Shown: in pieces, positions 16,959-26,199 of the stretch
Layout: every line of letters begins with the position of its first letter
Position numbering within the stretch: the stretch's first letter is position 1
NCBI GenBank assembly: GCA_947501445.1
Contig: CANMVS010000002.1
Coordinates: 124,001 to 188,000, forward strand
Direction: 5' to 3'
Length of the DNA stretch: 64,000 bases
DNA from: an uncultured Rhizobiaceae group bacterium
Lineage (GTDB): Bacteria > Pseudomonadota > Alphaproteobacteria > Rhizobiales > Rhizobiaceae
Notes under the pieces: model-generated
What the model was told of the DNA's origin: nothing
Databases searched by the model: none
The model's input: the letters and a program-made list of their open reading frames with translations, nothing else
Position numbers and translations under genes: made by a program

Positions 16959-19900
16959 CTATGCGACTTCGTGACCACGCACGCGGAAGAAAGCCGCATA
17001 AAGTGTTGGCACGATCACCAGTGTCAGCACCGTTGCAAAGGACAGACCGCAAACGATGACAACCGCAAGGCTTTGGAAGAACGGGTCCCACAGCAGCGGC
17101 AGCACGCCGAGCACGGTTGTCAGCACGCCCAGCACCACCGGTCGTACGCGGCTGACGGCGGCATCGACGACGGCCGTCATGCGCGCCTTGCCCTCAGCGA
17201 TCTCCGCGTCGGTCTGGTCGATCAGCACGATGGCATTCTTGACCAGCATGCCGGTCAGGCTGAGAACACCCAACACCGCCATGAATTCAAGCGGTGTATC
17301 GGTCAGGATGAGCCCGTAGATTACACCGATAAATGCGAGCGGTACTGTCAGCCAGATAATGACCGGCTGACGGATCGAGTTGAACAGCAAAATGACGACA
17401 ATGATCATTGCGCCAAAGCCAAACGGCATGGTCGATGCCAGGCCTTCATTGGCTTCGAGGCTAGAGCCGTATTCACCCTTCCATTCAAACGTATAGCCAG
17501 GCGGCAGTTCGATTGCTTCGATGCCTGGGCGAATGCGCTCGAAGAGATCACCAGACAGAACACCCGGAGCCGGATCGGCCTGTGCAGTGATGGACAGCGA
17601 GCGATCAATGCGCCGCATGCGACCGTTCTCGAACACAACATCGAAGGCGTCGACCACCTGGCTGACCGGCACATATTTGCCGGTGACCGGACTGAACACC
17701 TGCACATTTGCCAGGTCGGCAACATCGTCGCGGTTGCCTTCCGTTGGCCGCATGATGATCCGCCGCAACTCATCGGCTTCACGGTAAAGGCCGATGGTAG
17801 AGCCGTCGAAATGCCCGGCTATGGCGGAGGAGATGTCATTTTGGGTCAGACCCAGGCGCTTGGCGTGGGATTCATTGATGCGCGGCCTTACCACACGGAC
17901 CATCTCGCGCCAATCATCCTTGATGCCGATAGCGCCCTCCTCGGCAAGGATCGCGTTGGCTTGACCGGCAAGGCTTCGCAAAATGGCAGGATCGGAGCCG
18001 CTGAAGCGGGCTTCGATTTTCGATCCGCCGCCGGGCCCAAGAACGAATTTCCAAGCCTTGGCCCGGGCGTCCGGATAATCCTGCTCGATATGATCGGCAA
18101 TGACCGGCAACAGCGAGTCAATGTCCCGGAAGTCGCTCACATCCACCAGGATCTGACCATAGGCAGGACTGGCGCTTTCGCTGCTATAGGTCAGCATGAA
18201 CCGCAAATGCCCGCCGCCGACAACGGCGTTGGTGCCGGTCACGCCGTCAAGGCCGCGCACCCAGGTGGCAATCTCGGTAACGTCTTCTGTCGTGCGATCG
18301 ATATCGGTGCCTTCGGGAAGGAAATAATCGACGACAAATTGCGCCCTGGTTGATGCCGGGAAGAAGCCGGGCGGTACGAGACTGAACAGGGAAATTGCGG
18401 AGGCCAGCGTGCCGACAACCAGCGCGATGGTGATCCAGCGAAACCGGATAGCCCGCTCGAGAAACCGCCGGTAGCCACGCAAAATAAAATGTTCGGTCGG
18501 CTCGGGCGCATTCTCGTCCACCGGCTTGGGTTTGAGAAGCAGTGTGCAGAAATACGGGGTGAGCCAGACTGCGACGAGCCACGAAAAGAGCAACGAAATC
18601 ATGATCGTCCAGAACAGCGAACCGGCATATTCGCCGGTATTGTCAGGCGAAAAGCCGATCGGCGAAAATGCCAGGAACCCGACGATCGTTCCGCCAAGCA
18701 AAGGCCATTTCGTCTGATTGACCACCGCCGAGGCTGCAGACGCGGTGCTTTCACCCTTTTGCACCCTGACCAGTGTTCCCTCAACCACAACGATGGCATT
18801 GTCGACCAGCATGCCGAGAGCAATAATCAGTGCGCCCAGCGAAATGCGCTGCATGTCGAGCCCGAACGCATACATGCCGAACAGGGTGCCGGCGACTGTG
18901 ACCAGCAGGATACCACCCATCAAAATGCCGGAGCGCAGGCCCATGAAGATCAGCAGCGTGCCGACGACGATAGCGAGCGCCAGGATAACATTGCCGACAA
19001 AATCATCGACCGATACCCGCACCGATTCTCCCTGATCGGAGATCGGCGTCACATCGATGCCGATGGGCCGTTCACTGAGCAGTTCGGTCATCCGCTCCTT
19101 CACGGCATCTCCCATGGTGACGACATTGCCACCAATGGAGTTGGAGACGCCGATGGCAACGGCGGGACGACCATCACGGAAAAAACGCTGGCTGACCGGT
19201 TCTTTCACGCCGCGCGACACCGTTGCGACATCGCGAAGCCGGTAGGTTCGGCCGTTTGACGAGTTGGCAATGACGAGATCGCCGATTGCATCAACCGAAC
19301 CGATTGCGGTTTCAGGCCGGATGGTCAGGCGCAGATCCCCGGCCCGTGCCGCGCCCGATGACGTGACCACATTCTGGCCCTCAAGCGCCTGTGCAACCTG
19401 GCTGGACGACAGGCCGAGACTGACCAGTCGCGCCGGCGAATATTCGACATAGATGACCTGTTGCGGCGCGCCTTGCAGGACAACTTTGGAAACACCTGAA
19501 ACCAGCACGAGCTGGCGCTGCAACGTCTTGGCATAATCGTTGAGTTGTGACAGCGAGTAGCCATCACCGGTTATCGCGAAATAGAGCGCATAGACATCGC
19601 CGAAATCATCATAGACGATCGCCGGTCCGGCATTGGGCGGCAGGCTGCTTTGGGTGTCGGAGATTTTGGCCCGCAATTGGGTAAATTTCTGGTGCAGCGC
19701 CGAACGATCCTTCGCTGCGGCTATGGTGAATTCAACCGTCACCTCCGAGAGCCCGATGGAGGAAACCGACTTGATCTCCTTCACCCCGGACAATTGCTGG
19801 ATGGCGTTTTCGACAATTTCGGTGACTTCCTCGGCCACGTCTTCAGCGCTTGCGCCCGTATAGGGTGTTATGATCTGAGCCTGTCGAATAACGAATTCCG

Positions 19901-20012
19901 GATCCTCGAAGCGCGGCAGGTTCTGGTAGGCATAATAGCCGGCCACCAGGATGAGGATTGTCATCAGCGCGCTGACGACGCGCTTTTCAATCGCGAAACG
20001 TGCGAGATCCAT
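16959..20012 (-). CDS. RND efflux permease
   Basis: Proton-driven inner-membrane transporter, 1017 residues. It begins MDLARFAIEKRVVSALMTIL and carries the expected halves: the fourth-helix motif ALGMLVDNAIVVVEG (one aspartate followed by Asn, unlike the DD pair of HAE-1 pumps) and, in the second half, LTGMLVKNAIVLIDQ. The DN variant is usual in the AcrB-like subgroup paired with lipoprotein adaptors. It lies 5 bases after the adaptor stop and 32 before the lipoprotein hydrolase, so the three form an operon. Long open frames on the opposite strand are a by-product of its composition. No outer-membrane channel is encoded nearby. Confidence 0.93.
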   Translation of the reverse strand: MDLARFAIEKRVVSALMTILILVAGYYAYQNLPRFEDPEFVIRQAQIITPYTGASAEDVAEEVTEIVENAIQQLSGVKEIKSVSSIGLSEVTVEFTIAAAKDRSALHQKFTQLRAKISDTQSSLPPNAGPAIVYDDFGDVYALYFAITGDGYSLSQLNDYAKTLQRQLVLVSGVSKVVLQGAPQQVIYVEYSPARLVSLGLSSSQVAQALEGQNVVTSSGAARAGDLRLTIRPETAIGSVDAIGDLVIANSSNGRTYRLRDVATVSRGVKEPVSQRFFRDGRPAVAIGVSNSIGGNVVTMGDAVKERMTELLSERPIGIDVTPISDQGESVRVSVDDFVGNVILALAIVVGTLLIFMGLRSGILMGGILLVTVAGTLFGMYAFGLDMQRISLGALIIALGMLVDNAIVVVEGTLVRVQKGESTASAASAVVNQTKWPLLGGTIVGFLAFSPIGFSPDNTGEYAGSLFWTIMISLLFSWLVAVWLTPYFCTLLLKPKPVDENAPEPTEHFILRGYRRFLERAIRFRWITIALVVGTLASAISLFSLVPPGFFPASTRAQFVVDYFLPEGTDIDRTTEDVTEIATWVRGLDGVTGTNAVVGGGHLRFMLTYSSESASPAYGQILVDVSDFRDIDSLLPVIADHIEQDYPDARAKAWKFVLGPGGGSKIEARFSGSDPAILRSLAGQANAILAEEGAIGIKDDWREMVRVVRPRINESHAKRLGLTQNDISSAIAGHFDGSTIGLYREADELRRIIMRPTEGNRDDVADLANVQVFSPVTGKYVPVSQVVDAFDVVFENGRMRRIDRSLSITAQADPAPGVLSGDLFERIRPGIEAIELPPGYTFEWKGEYGSSLEANEGLASTMPFGFGAMIIVVILLFNSIRQPVIIWLTVPLAFIGVIYGLILTDTPLEFMAVLGVLSLTGMLVKNAIVLIDQTDAEIAEGKARMTAVVDAAVSRVRPVVLGVLTTVLGVLPLLWDPFFQSLAVVIVCGLSFATVLTLVIVPTLYAAFFRVRGHEVA

Positions 20013-20017
20013 CGGGT

Positions 20018-21277
20018 TCAGTTCCCGTAATCGAGAACGGGGCGAACGACCATCCCGGGAAGCAATCGCGACAGCCCGGCAGTCGCGACAACATCACCCG
20101 GTGACAGGCCGCTGGAAATCTCGATATTTGCGCCACTGGCACCGGCGGTTTCGACGGGGCGCTTTTCAGTCGCATTGGACTCTGCCGTAACCACCCAAAC
20201 ATAGGGCGTGCCGTCGGCTTCTGAGACGACAGCCGTGACCGGAACGAGGATGACGCTGCCGCCATTGCCGTTTTCAGCGATATTAACGGTTCCCACCATG
20301 CCGGGCAGGATCGATGCATTGTCCGGCTGGGCGATGGAGACACGGCCACGATAGGTCTGGGTGGCGGAATCGGCCTGCGTGGTGAATTCAACCAGTTCGG
20401 CCGGCAGCAAAACTCCCGGCAGCGCATCGAGCGAGGCCGTCAGTTGTGCATCCCGCGAGACCGCCAGTTTGGCAACATCGGGGCCCGGCACATCAAAAAG
20501 AAGCTCCAGAGTTGCCAGTTCCTGCAGAAGAACGATCGATTCCTTCGCCTGAACATTGGTGAAATTGTCGACCAGACGCCGGGCGATGATCCCGTCAAAC
20601 GGGGCTCGAAGTGTCGTATCAGCCAAGTCGGCGCGCGCTGTTTCCAGCTGTGCATCGAGGCCCCTGATCACCGCCTCCTGCTGTTCGATATCCTCCGGTC
20701 GGGCACCTGACTCCCCCTTGTTGAGTTCTTCCTGGCTGACCCTGAGTTCGGCTTCCGCGACATCAAGGGCCGTTTCATCTGTATCCAACTTGACCTTGGA
20801 GACGACATCCTGCTCCAAAAGGGTCTTTGTGCGTTCTACCTGCTCACGGGCAGCGGTGACTTTGGACTGGGCGGCGGCGACAGAGGCCTTGAGCGCAGCG
20901 ATATCCTCGGTGCGTGAGCCGCTTTGCAGCGCTCGCAGCTGCGCTTCTGCCTGCGAGCGCTGGCTTTCCAGCTGATCGACAGCCGCCTTGTAGTCACGGG
21001 TTTCCAGCTGGGCAATCATGTCGCCCTGTTTGACCTCCATGGCGGCCCGAACCGGCAGTTCCGTGATCCGCCCGGAGACGCGAAAGGTCAGATCCACTTC
21101 CCGTGCGGGCAGCACTTCGGCCGGATAGCTGCGCTGGAAGCCAAGCTCAACCGACTCGACGGTCAGGGCATTGATCGGGCGGATGACAGGGGCGATTTCG
21201 GCGTCCTGCTCTTCGCCGCTGCAACCGGCAAGCACGCCTGCCATAAAAATGGGTATGAGTATCGACCAGATCCGCAT
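20018..21277 (-). CDS. RND efflux adaptor lipoprotein (HlyD/MFP family)
   Basis: Periplasmic adaptor of the second RND pump, 419 residues from the ATG at 21277, with GGGGA about 7 bases upstream. The start yields a lipoprotein signal MRIWSILIPIFMAGVLAGC. The barrel-sandwich motif near residue 70 (VSGRITELPVRAAMEVKQGD) is followed by a long coiled-coil hairpin (about residues 95-190) and beta-barrel domains ending with GDVVATAGLSRLLPGMVV. The permease follows 5 bases downstream. Its first 75 codons and leader are duplicated, inverted, at 15135-15422, so the leader region is a recent recombination substrate. Confidence 0.92.
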   Translation of the reverse strand: MRIWSILIPIFMAGVLAGCSGEEQDAEIAPVIRPINALTVESVELGFQRSYPAEVLPAREVDLTFRVSGRITELPVRAAMEVKQGDMIAQLETRDYKAAVDQLESQRSQAEAQLRALQSGSRTEDIAALKASVAAAQSKVTAAREQVERTKTLLEQDVVSKVKLDTDETALDVAEAELRVSQEELNKGESGARPEDIEQQEAVIRGLDAQLETARADLADTTLRAPFDGIIARRLVDNFTNVQAKESIVLLQELATLELLFDVPGPDVAKLAVSRDAQLTASLDALPGVLLPAELVEFTTQADSATQTYRGRVSIAQPDNASILPGMVGTVNIAENGNGGSVILVPVTAVVSEADGTPYVWVVTAESNATEKRPVETAGASGANIEISSGLSPGDVVATAGLSRLLPGMVVRPVLDYGN

Positions 21278-21381
21278 GAATTTCCCCAAGGTGTGACCAA
21301 CAGCTTTAGTGACCGTTTCGTATAAACTGGTATGTGTTGTAGCGAAAGGCAACCGCAATAGACCAGAAAAGGCGCGAAATC

Positions 21382-21813
21382 ATGTCGGTAGCAATGCAGA
21401 TCATCCTTGGAAGTTTTCTCTTGTTCATCTGCATCGCTATTCACATTTACGCCATGCTCAACGCGATCACCTATCTGCGGTATTTGAGGCACCGGCTGCA
21501 AGATATGAGGCGGATCCGGCTTTGGGCGACGGTTCTCGGCATAGCGCTCCTTGCGATCGTGGGTGCCAACACGATTGAGGTCTGGCTGTTCGCTATTTCG
21601 TTATTGACCCTGGGCGGGCTGCAGGATTTCGGCGACGCGATCTATTTTGCTCTCGTAACCTACACAACCCTGGGCTATGGCGATGTGGTGCTTGCCAAGG
21701 GCTATCGCATCTACGGCGCATTCGGCGCCGTGACCGGCCTTCTCGCTTTCGGTTTCTCAACCGCGTTCCTGCTCAGCCTGTTCAATAGACTTGTTCCGGC
21801 GGATGAGGACTAG
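21382..21813 (+). CDS. Small two-transmembrane potassium channel
   Basis: A 143-residue membrane protein of the two-pore-domain ion channel family (Ion_trans_2). Hydrophobic segments lie at about residues 5-30, 47-80 and 105-135, and the potassium selectivity filter TTLGYGD is at residues 95-101 in the pore loop. The basic stretch RYLRHRLQDMRRIR lies between the first two segments. No ligand-binding or RCK domain is present, so gating control is unknown. It is divergent from the efflux adaptor, 104 bases between starts. Channels of this small size with TTLGYGD are common orphan genes in marine alphaproteobacteria. Confidence 0.88.
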   Translation: MSVAMQIILGSFLLFICIAIHIYAMLNAITYLRYLRHRLQDMRRIRLWATVLGIALLAIVGANTIEVWLFAISLLTLGGLQDFGDAIYFALVTYTTLGYGDVVLAKGYRIYGAFGAVTGLLAFGFSTAFLLSLFNRLVPADED

Positions 21814-21829
21814 CTTCGCCAGGACACAG

Positions 21830-22165
21830 TCAGTAGGGCCAATAAAAAGCCCACAGAAAGATTGCTCCGATGGCGACGACAATATCGATAAGCGGCGATT
21901 TCGAAATCCATGGATGCAAACCAGATATGTTCGTCAGGGCAACTCTTGCGATGATCAAACCGGCTATGAATGCCAGCGGTGTCCAGTACCATGCAAAGGA
22001 AGCAAAACCCCACAGAACAAGGGAGATGACCAGCAGGGACGCGACGACACTCGATATCTCGCCCATCACGTTGCGGCGCGACTTTCCATAGTTGAACATT
22101 CCATGCAGAACGACCGAGCTGGTCAGTCCCAGGAAAATCACACATGCAAAAAGAATTAGTTTCAC
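21830..22165 (-). CDS. Small integral membrane protein, unknown
   Basis: A protein of about 111 residues with three or four hydrophobic segments (near the N-terminus, around residues 38-55, 58-78 and 92-108). The GTG at 22165 is preferred because GGGAG lies 5 bases before it; the GTG at 22171 would leave no room for a ribosome site. I recognise no family motif. It converges with the potassium channel gene, 16 bases apart, and lies inside the IS-bounded block. Its neighbours do not assign a role. Confidence 0.65.
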   Translation of the reverse strand: MKLILFACVIFLGLTSSVVLHGMFNYGKSRRNVMGEISSVVASLLVISLVLWGFASFAWYWTPLAFIAGLIIARVALTNISGLHPWISKSPLIDIVVAIGAIFLWAFYWPY

Positions 22166-22252
22166 GGTCACTCCCCAAGGTCGCTGAGTCTGAAGTGTAT
22201 GCGTGATTTTGGGATGTATCCAGATGGGAACAACAAAATGGGCTGAATACTA

Positions 22253-23095
22253 GGGCCTGTGGACATTTGGGATTCCCAAAACAGGAAAAATCTGATTCAA
22301 GCTCCCTTTTGAGGGAGTGAATTATGCGCGAAGAGCGTTTTGTCATCAACGATCGAAGCTGGGCTATCATAGAGCCGCTGGTTCCTGGCACTGCTCGCGA
22401 TTCTGGAGTTACTGCCAAGGATACGCGTCTTTTTTTGGAAGCTGTTTTATGGCGCGTGCGAGTTGGCGGTCCTTGGCGCGACCTTCCGCCAGGGTTTGGC
22501 GAATGGAATAGTGTCTTCCGTCGATTTCGCAGATGGGCTCAGGACGGTGTTTTTGAACGCCTTTTCAAGGCGGTATCCGATGATCCCGATTTTGAGTATG
22601 TGCTGATAGATGGAACGATTGTCAGTGTTCACCAAAAGGCAAGCGGCGCAAAAGGGGGACTCTCAATCAGGCCATCGGGCGCTCGAAAGGCGGATTAACA
22701 ACGAAAGTATTGGCCCTAACTGATGCCTTGGGTAATCTGGTTCGTTTTAAACTTCTGCCCGGCCAACGCAGCGAAATCACCGGTGCACCAGACCTCATCG
22801 ATGGCCTCACGTTCGATGCTTTGATGGGTGACAAGGCATTTGACGCTGATAATTTACGCCAATCCTTGCACGCTGGCGGCGCAACTGCGGTCATTCCCGC
22901 AAAGCGCAATCGTAAAGTCCATATTCCGCACGATAAGGAAGCTTACAAATGGTGGCACCTTATCGAAAACTACTTCAGTAAAATCAAAGAGTTCCGGGGC
23001 GTGAACACCAGATACGACAAAACCGATTCAAGTTACGAAGCAACTTGGAATTTGGCAGCAACCATCATAGCCCTGCGCTGAATGTCCACGGGCCC
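22253..23095 (+). mobile_element. IS5-family insertion sequence (IS427 group)
   Basis: A complete 843-bp element. The left end is GGGCCTGTGGACATT and the right end, reverse-complemented, is GGGCCCGTGGACATT: 15-bp inverted repeats with one mismatch. TA is duplicated on both sides inside CTAG sequences. One transposase is encoded in two overlapping frames, as is usual for the IS427 group. The right TA falls at the outer edge of dispersed repeat copy 2, so the IS inserted into that CTAG. The 41-bp palindrome at 15094 is derived from its left end. Confidence 0.93.
22324..23081 (+). CDS. IS5/IS427 transposase, two frames with -1 frameshift
   Basis: DDE transposase made by programmed -1 frameshifting. 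Frame A (22324-22698) has the N-terminal DUF4096-like domain and the first catalytic Asp in YVLIDGT. Frame B is open to the TAA/TGA region at 23081 and contains the second Asp (MGDKAFDAD) and the Glu in HLIENYFSKIKEFRGV. The frames meet at the slippery run AAAAGGGGG at 22650-22658, after which frame B reads NQAIGRSKGGLTTK. The fused product is about 252 residues. GGGAG lies 6-7 bases before the ATG. No inactivating mutation is seen, so the element may be active. Confidence 0.9.
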
Positions 23096-23200
23096 TAGAG
23101 CAATTCAGGTTTTGACGGAATCGGCAAAACCTGAATGCATCAACAAAATCGAAGGCCGACACCGTTGTCTCGTTTCTGACAAAACGTGAAACGGTCTAGA
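23096..23200 (-). repeat. Dispersed two-hairpin repeat, copy 2
   Basis: Complete copy in inverse orientation relative to copy 1, beginning TAGAGCAATTCAGG and ending ACGGTCTAGA. It contains the perfect 12-bp hairpin ATTCAGGTTTTG / CAAAACCTGAAT and the GTTTC/GAAAC hairpin. The IS element abuts its left edge and trmFO starts 84 bases to the right. Confidence 0.85.
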
Positions 23201-23283
23201 CGATCTGATTTCATGTGCAAAACAACGGCTAAACCGATGCGCATTTGATTGGACGCCTCGTCGGGAAATGTTAAAACCCTGGC

Positions 23284-24708
23284 ATGACAGATAACACAGC
23301 ACTTAAACCAATTCACATCATCGGTGGCGGCATGGCCGGCTCTGAAGCAGCGTGGCAGGCAGCCAATAACGGTGTACCCGTGATCCTTCACGAGATGCGC
23401 CCCATACGCGGTACGGATGCCCATCAAACGGACGGGCTGGCAGAGCTCGTATGTTCAAATTCCTTTCGTTCAGATGACCATCAGGCAAATGCCGTCGGTG
23501 TCCTGCACCAGGAAATGCGCCTGGCAAACTCCATCATAATCGGATGTGCCGACAAACATCAGGTTCCCGCCGGATCTGCACTGGCAGTTGATCGTGATGG
23601 TTTTTCCAATGCTGTGACCCATGCGCTGGAAAACCATCCACTGATCACCATCAGCCGCGAGGAAGTCTGCGGGCTTCCGCCAGAAAACTGGCATCAATCC
23701 ATAATCGCGACAGGCCCGCTAACCGCGCCTGATCTTGCCAGTGCCATTCAACAGGAAACCGGCGCGGAGTCGCTGGCCTTTTTCGATGCTATTGCACCTA
23801 TCCTGCATTTCGACAGCATCAATATGGACATCTGCTGGTTTCAGTCGCGCTATGACAAGGTTGGTCCGGGCGGTAACGGCAAGGATTACATCAACTGTCC
23901 TATGGATGAGCAGCAATATAATGCATTCATAGATGCCCTCATCGATGGCGAAAAGACCGAATTCAAACAGTGGGAAGGCACCCCCTATTTTGACGGATGC
24001 CTGCCGATTGAAATCATGGCTGAAAGAGGACGGGAGACACTGCGCCATGGCCCGATGAAACCGATGGGCCTGACCAATGTTCACAAACCCGATGAGAAAG
24101 CCTATGCAGTCGTGCAGTTGAGGCAGGACAATGCGCTGGCGACCCTGTTCAATATGGTCGGATTTCAAACCAAATTGAAGTATGGCGTCCAAAAGGAGAT
24201 TTTCCAGCTGATTCCAGGTTTGGAAAATGCAGAGTTTGCGCGTCTGGGTGGGCTTCACCGCAATACCTATATCAATTCTCCACAGCTGCTTGATAAAACG
24301 CTTCAATTGAAATCACGTCCGGGCTTGCGTTTTGCCGGTCAGATCACTGGCTGCGAAGGCTATGTGGAATCAGCCGCCATGGGCTTGCTGGCGGGGCGTT
24401 TTGCCTCAGCAGAAATATTGGGAACACCGTTCGCCTCGCCGCCTGCCACAACCGCATTTGGCGCTCTGCTGGGCCATATTACCGGCGGACATCTGACAGC
24501 AAACGATGAACCCGGGAAACGATCCTTCCAACCAATGAATGTCAATTTCGGCCTGTTTCCACCAATCGAGATCACCAAGCCCGAGGGCGTGAAGAGATTT
24601 CGGGGCAAGGAAAAATCCCTGGCAAAAAAACATGCAACCGCTGCGCGCGCACTGGCTGATTGCGAAGACTGGCTTAACGCAGGAGAAAGCACCATCGCTG
24701 CACAATAG
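23284..24708 (+). CDS. trmFO: TrmFO, folate-dependent tRNA(U54) methyltransferase
   Basis: Flavoprotein that methylates uridine 54 in the T-loop of tRNA using methylenetetrahydrofolate; cytoplasmic. The 474-residue product has the N-terminal FAD-binding [16 protein letters not shown] (residues 12-27), the family signature EMRP followed by [18 protein letters not shown], and the late flavin motif [19 protein letters not shown]. Length agrees with the family (about 440-480). It is absent from many proteobacteria that use TrmA, and present in most Hyphomicrobiales. The upstream gap contains the dispersed repeat; a crotonase gene follows 36 bases downstream on the same strand. Confidence 0.96.
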   Translation: MTDNTALKPIHIIGGGMAGSEAAWQAANNGVPVILHEMRPIRGTDAHQTDGLAELVCSNSFRSDDHQANAVGVLHQEMRLANSIIIGCADKHQVPAGSALAVDRDGFSNAVTHALENHPLITISREEVCGLPPENWHQSIIATGPLTAPDLASAIQQETGAESLAFFDAIAPILHFDSINMDICWFQSRYDKVGPGGNGKDYINCPMDEQQYNAFIDALIDGEKTEFKQWEGTPYFDGCLPIEIMAERGRETLRHGPMKPMGLTNVHKPDEKAYAVVQLRQDNALATLFNMVGFQTKLKYGVQKEIFQLIPGLENAEFARLGGLHRNTYINSPQLLDKTLQLKSRPGLRFAGQITGCEGYVESAAMGLLAGRFASAEILGTPFASPPATTAFGALLGHITGGHLTANDEPGKRSFQPMNVNFGLFPPIEITKPEGVKRFRGKEKSLAKKHATAARALADCEDWLNAGESTIAAQ

Positions 24709-24744
24709 GTTGGCAGGTTCAACACACCTCACAGGATCAAAACC

Positions 24745-25581
24745 ATGGAATCAGGCTTCTTTCTTATCAATCGCCGCGGACCTGTTGCCCATCTGGCAAT
24801 GAATCGACCACAAAGGGCCAACGGCATGACGCCGCAATTCTGGACGGAATTGCCACGACTGCTGGCCGAACTGGAATTGGATGAGACGGTGCGCGCCGTT
24901 GTTCTGACCGGTGAGGGCAAGAATTTTACCGGCGGAATGGATTTAAGTGCATTTGGATCCATAACGGCGCTTTTAAAGGCGGAACCCGGTCGCGCTGCCC
25001 ATTCACTGCGCACGCTCATTTTACAGTTGCAGGACGCATTTACGGCCATAGAGAATGTACGTTTTCCAGTCATTGCTGCCATACATGGTGCCTGTATCGG
25101 TGGCGGTATCGATCTGATCAGTGCCTGTGACATGCGCCTGGCCAGCAGCGATGCCTATTTTTCCATTGAGGAAATCAATATTGGAATGGCCGCTGATGTG
25201 GGCACACTGCAAAGGCTGCCAAAACTGATTTCGCCTTCAATTGTTGCAGAACTTGCCTATACGGGGCGACGTTTCAACGCCGATGAAGCATTGAGTTTCG
25301 GGTTGCTCAGCCGGGTATGCAGTGGAAAAGACGAATTGATAAACGAGGCCTTTGCTCTCGCCACAGAAATAGCCGACAAATCACCCTTGGCAATTGCAGG
25401 GATAAAGCGAAATCTGGCCTATAGTCGAGACCACAGCGTCGCCGACGGCTTGGATTATATGGCCACCTGGAATGCCGGTATGTTGCGCGGGGATGATCTG
25501 ATGAAAGCAGTCCAGGCGAAAATGACCCAAAGCCAGGCCGTTTTTGATGACCTTCTGAAGCAGGCGTCCCTGCCGGGCTAG
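24745..25581 (+). CDS. Crotonase, dienoyl-CoA-isomerase-like
   Basis: Enoyl-CoA hydratase/isomerase superfamily, 278 residues. Beyond the general fold (GKNFTGGMDLS oxyanion hole and GACIGGGIDLISACDMRLAS), the segment IEEINIGMAADVGTLQRLPK and the later YSRDHSVADGLDYMATWN match the mammalian ECH1 type, which shifts double bonds in 3,5-dienoyl-CoA during beta-oxidation of unsaturated fatty acids. The acidic residues expected for that isomerisation (Glu in IEE and Asp in AADVG) are present. It is 36 bases downstream of trmFO, with no functional link obvious. The TAG stop forms part of CTAG at the edge of an adjacent palindromic element. Confidence 0.88.
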   Translation: MESGFFLINRRGPVAHLAMNRPQRANGMTPQFWTELPRLLAELELDETVRAVVLTGEGKNFTGGMDLSAFGSITALLKAEPGRAAHSLRTLILQLQDAFTAIENVRFPVIAAIHGACIGGGIDLISACDMRLASSDAYFSIEEINIGMAADVGTLQRLPKLISPSIVAELAYTGRRFNADEALSFGLLSRVCSGKDELINEAFALATEIADKSPLAIAGIKRNLAYSRDHSVADGLDYMATWNAGMLRGDDLMKAVQAKMTQSQAVFDDLLKQASLPG

Positions 25582-25650
25582 TGTCCTGAATCTGAAGTTC
25601 GTCACATTTTGCAGCATACTCACAGCGAACTTCAGATCCACCACACTAGG
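25577..25650. repeat. CTAG-bounded long imperfect palindrome
   Basis: Inner arms ATCTGAAGTTCG / CGAACTTCAGAT are perfect over 12 bases, and outer ends CTAGTGT / ACACTAG are also complementary, giving a 74-base fold-back element with a 24-base centre. The left CTAG includes the stop codon of the crotonase. It ends exactly where a half copy of the dispersed repeat begins. It looks like a miniature non-coding transposable element. Confidence 0.7.
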
Positions 25651-25703
25651 TGTTTGATGCATTCAGGCTTTGCCGATACCGTCAAAACCTGAATGTCTCT
25701 AAG
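25651..25703 (+). repeat. Dispersed repeat, copy 3 (half copy)
   Basis: Only the second hairpin region is kept, from TTTGATGCATTCAGG to ACCTGAATGTCTCTAA. The first hairpin is replaced by the CTAG-bounded palindrome. It overlaps the last codons of the minus-strand gene at 25699. Confidence 0.7.
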
Positions 25704-26166
25704 GCTCTTTTGGTGGAAGCATGTTTGCACACAGCCAAAGGGAGACTTCCGCAGCCTCTTGTATGCTACTGAAAACAAAAGGCTCATTTGCTTTGCTCTC
25801 ACCGACAAAGCGCAACTGAAGTATATTGTTGTCGGTACCCTGCTCCACGATGATGTCGTCGGGTTGCAACAATCTGGCAATGCTGTGGCTGCCAATCGTC
25901 CTGACCAATCCAACCGCACCATCTGCGCCCCGAACAAATGCCGCATCACGCGCAACCGTCAGCCGCACATCACGGACCGGCACATCAGGATAGGCTTGTG
26001 CAAAGGTGACAATGGCCGATCCTGTATCTTCAATCACCATAGTACTATCTGTACGCTGGCGGCGGGAAGACTTTCTGAATGCAAATGCCGCCAGCAGGAC
26101 GACGACGGCTGGGACAAGCCACCACATCCCTTCCCTGAACATGACACTGGATTCCGCCAACCACAT
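25699..26166 (-). CDS. Membrane-anchored protein, unknown
   Basis: A 155-residue protein with one hydrophobic segment at about residues 14-30 (MWWLVPAVVVLLAAFAF) followed by a basic stretch (RKSSRRQRTD), suggesting an N-terminal anchor with the C-terminal domain in the cytoplasm. The remainder (about residues 45-155) is a soluble alpha/beta-looking domain rich in valine and aspartate that I do not recognise. It converges with the crotonase and its stop lies within a dispersed-repeat half copy. Upstream, 33 bases away on the same strand, is the end of the GST gene, so they may share a transcript. Confidence 0.6.
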   Translation of the reverse strand: MWLAESSVMFREGMWWLVPAVVVLLAAFAFRKSSRRQRTDSTMVIEDTGSAIVTFAQAYPDVPVRDVRLTVARDAAFVRGADGAVGLVRTIGSHSIARLLQPDDIIVEQGTDNNILQLRFVGESKANEPFVFSSIQEAAEVSLWLCANMLPPKEP

Positions 26167-26199
26167 TGAATCACAATACCCCCGCGAGCCACCGCATTG

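Noticed and set aside
16971-18353. A 460-codon open frame on the plus strand opposite the RND permease, with other long frames nearby
   Set aside because: It is antisense to a clearly coding gene with intact family motifs, has no ribosome site or recognisable protein, and follows the codon bias of the permease.
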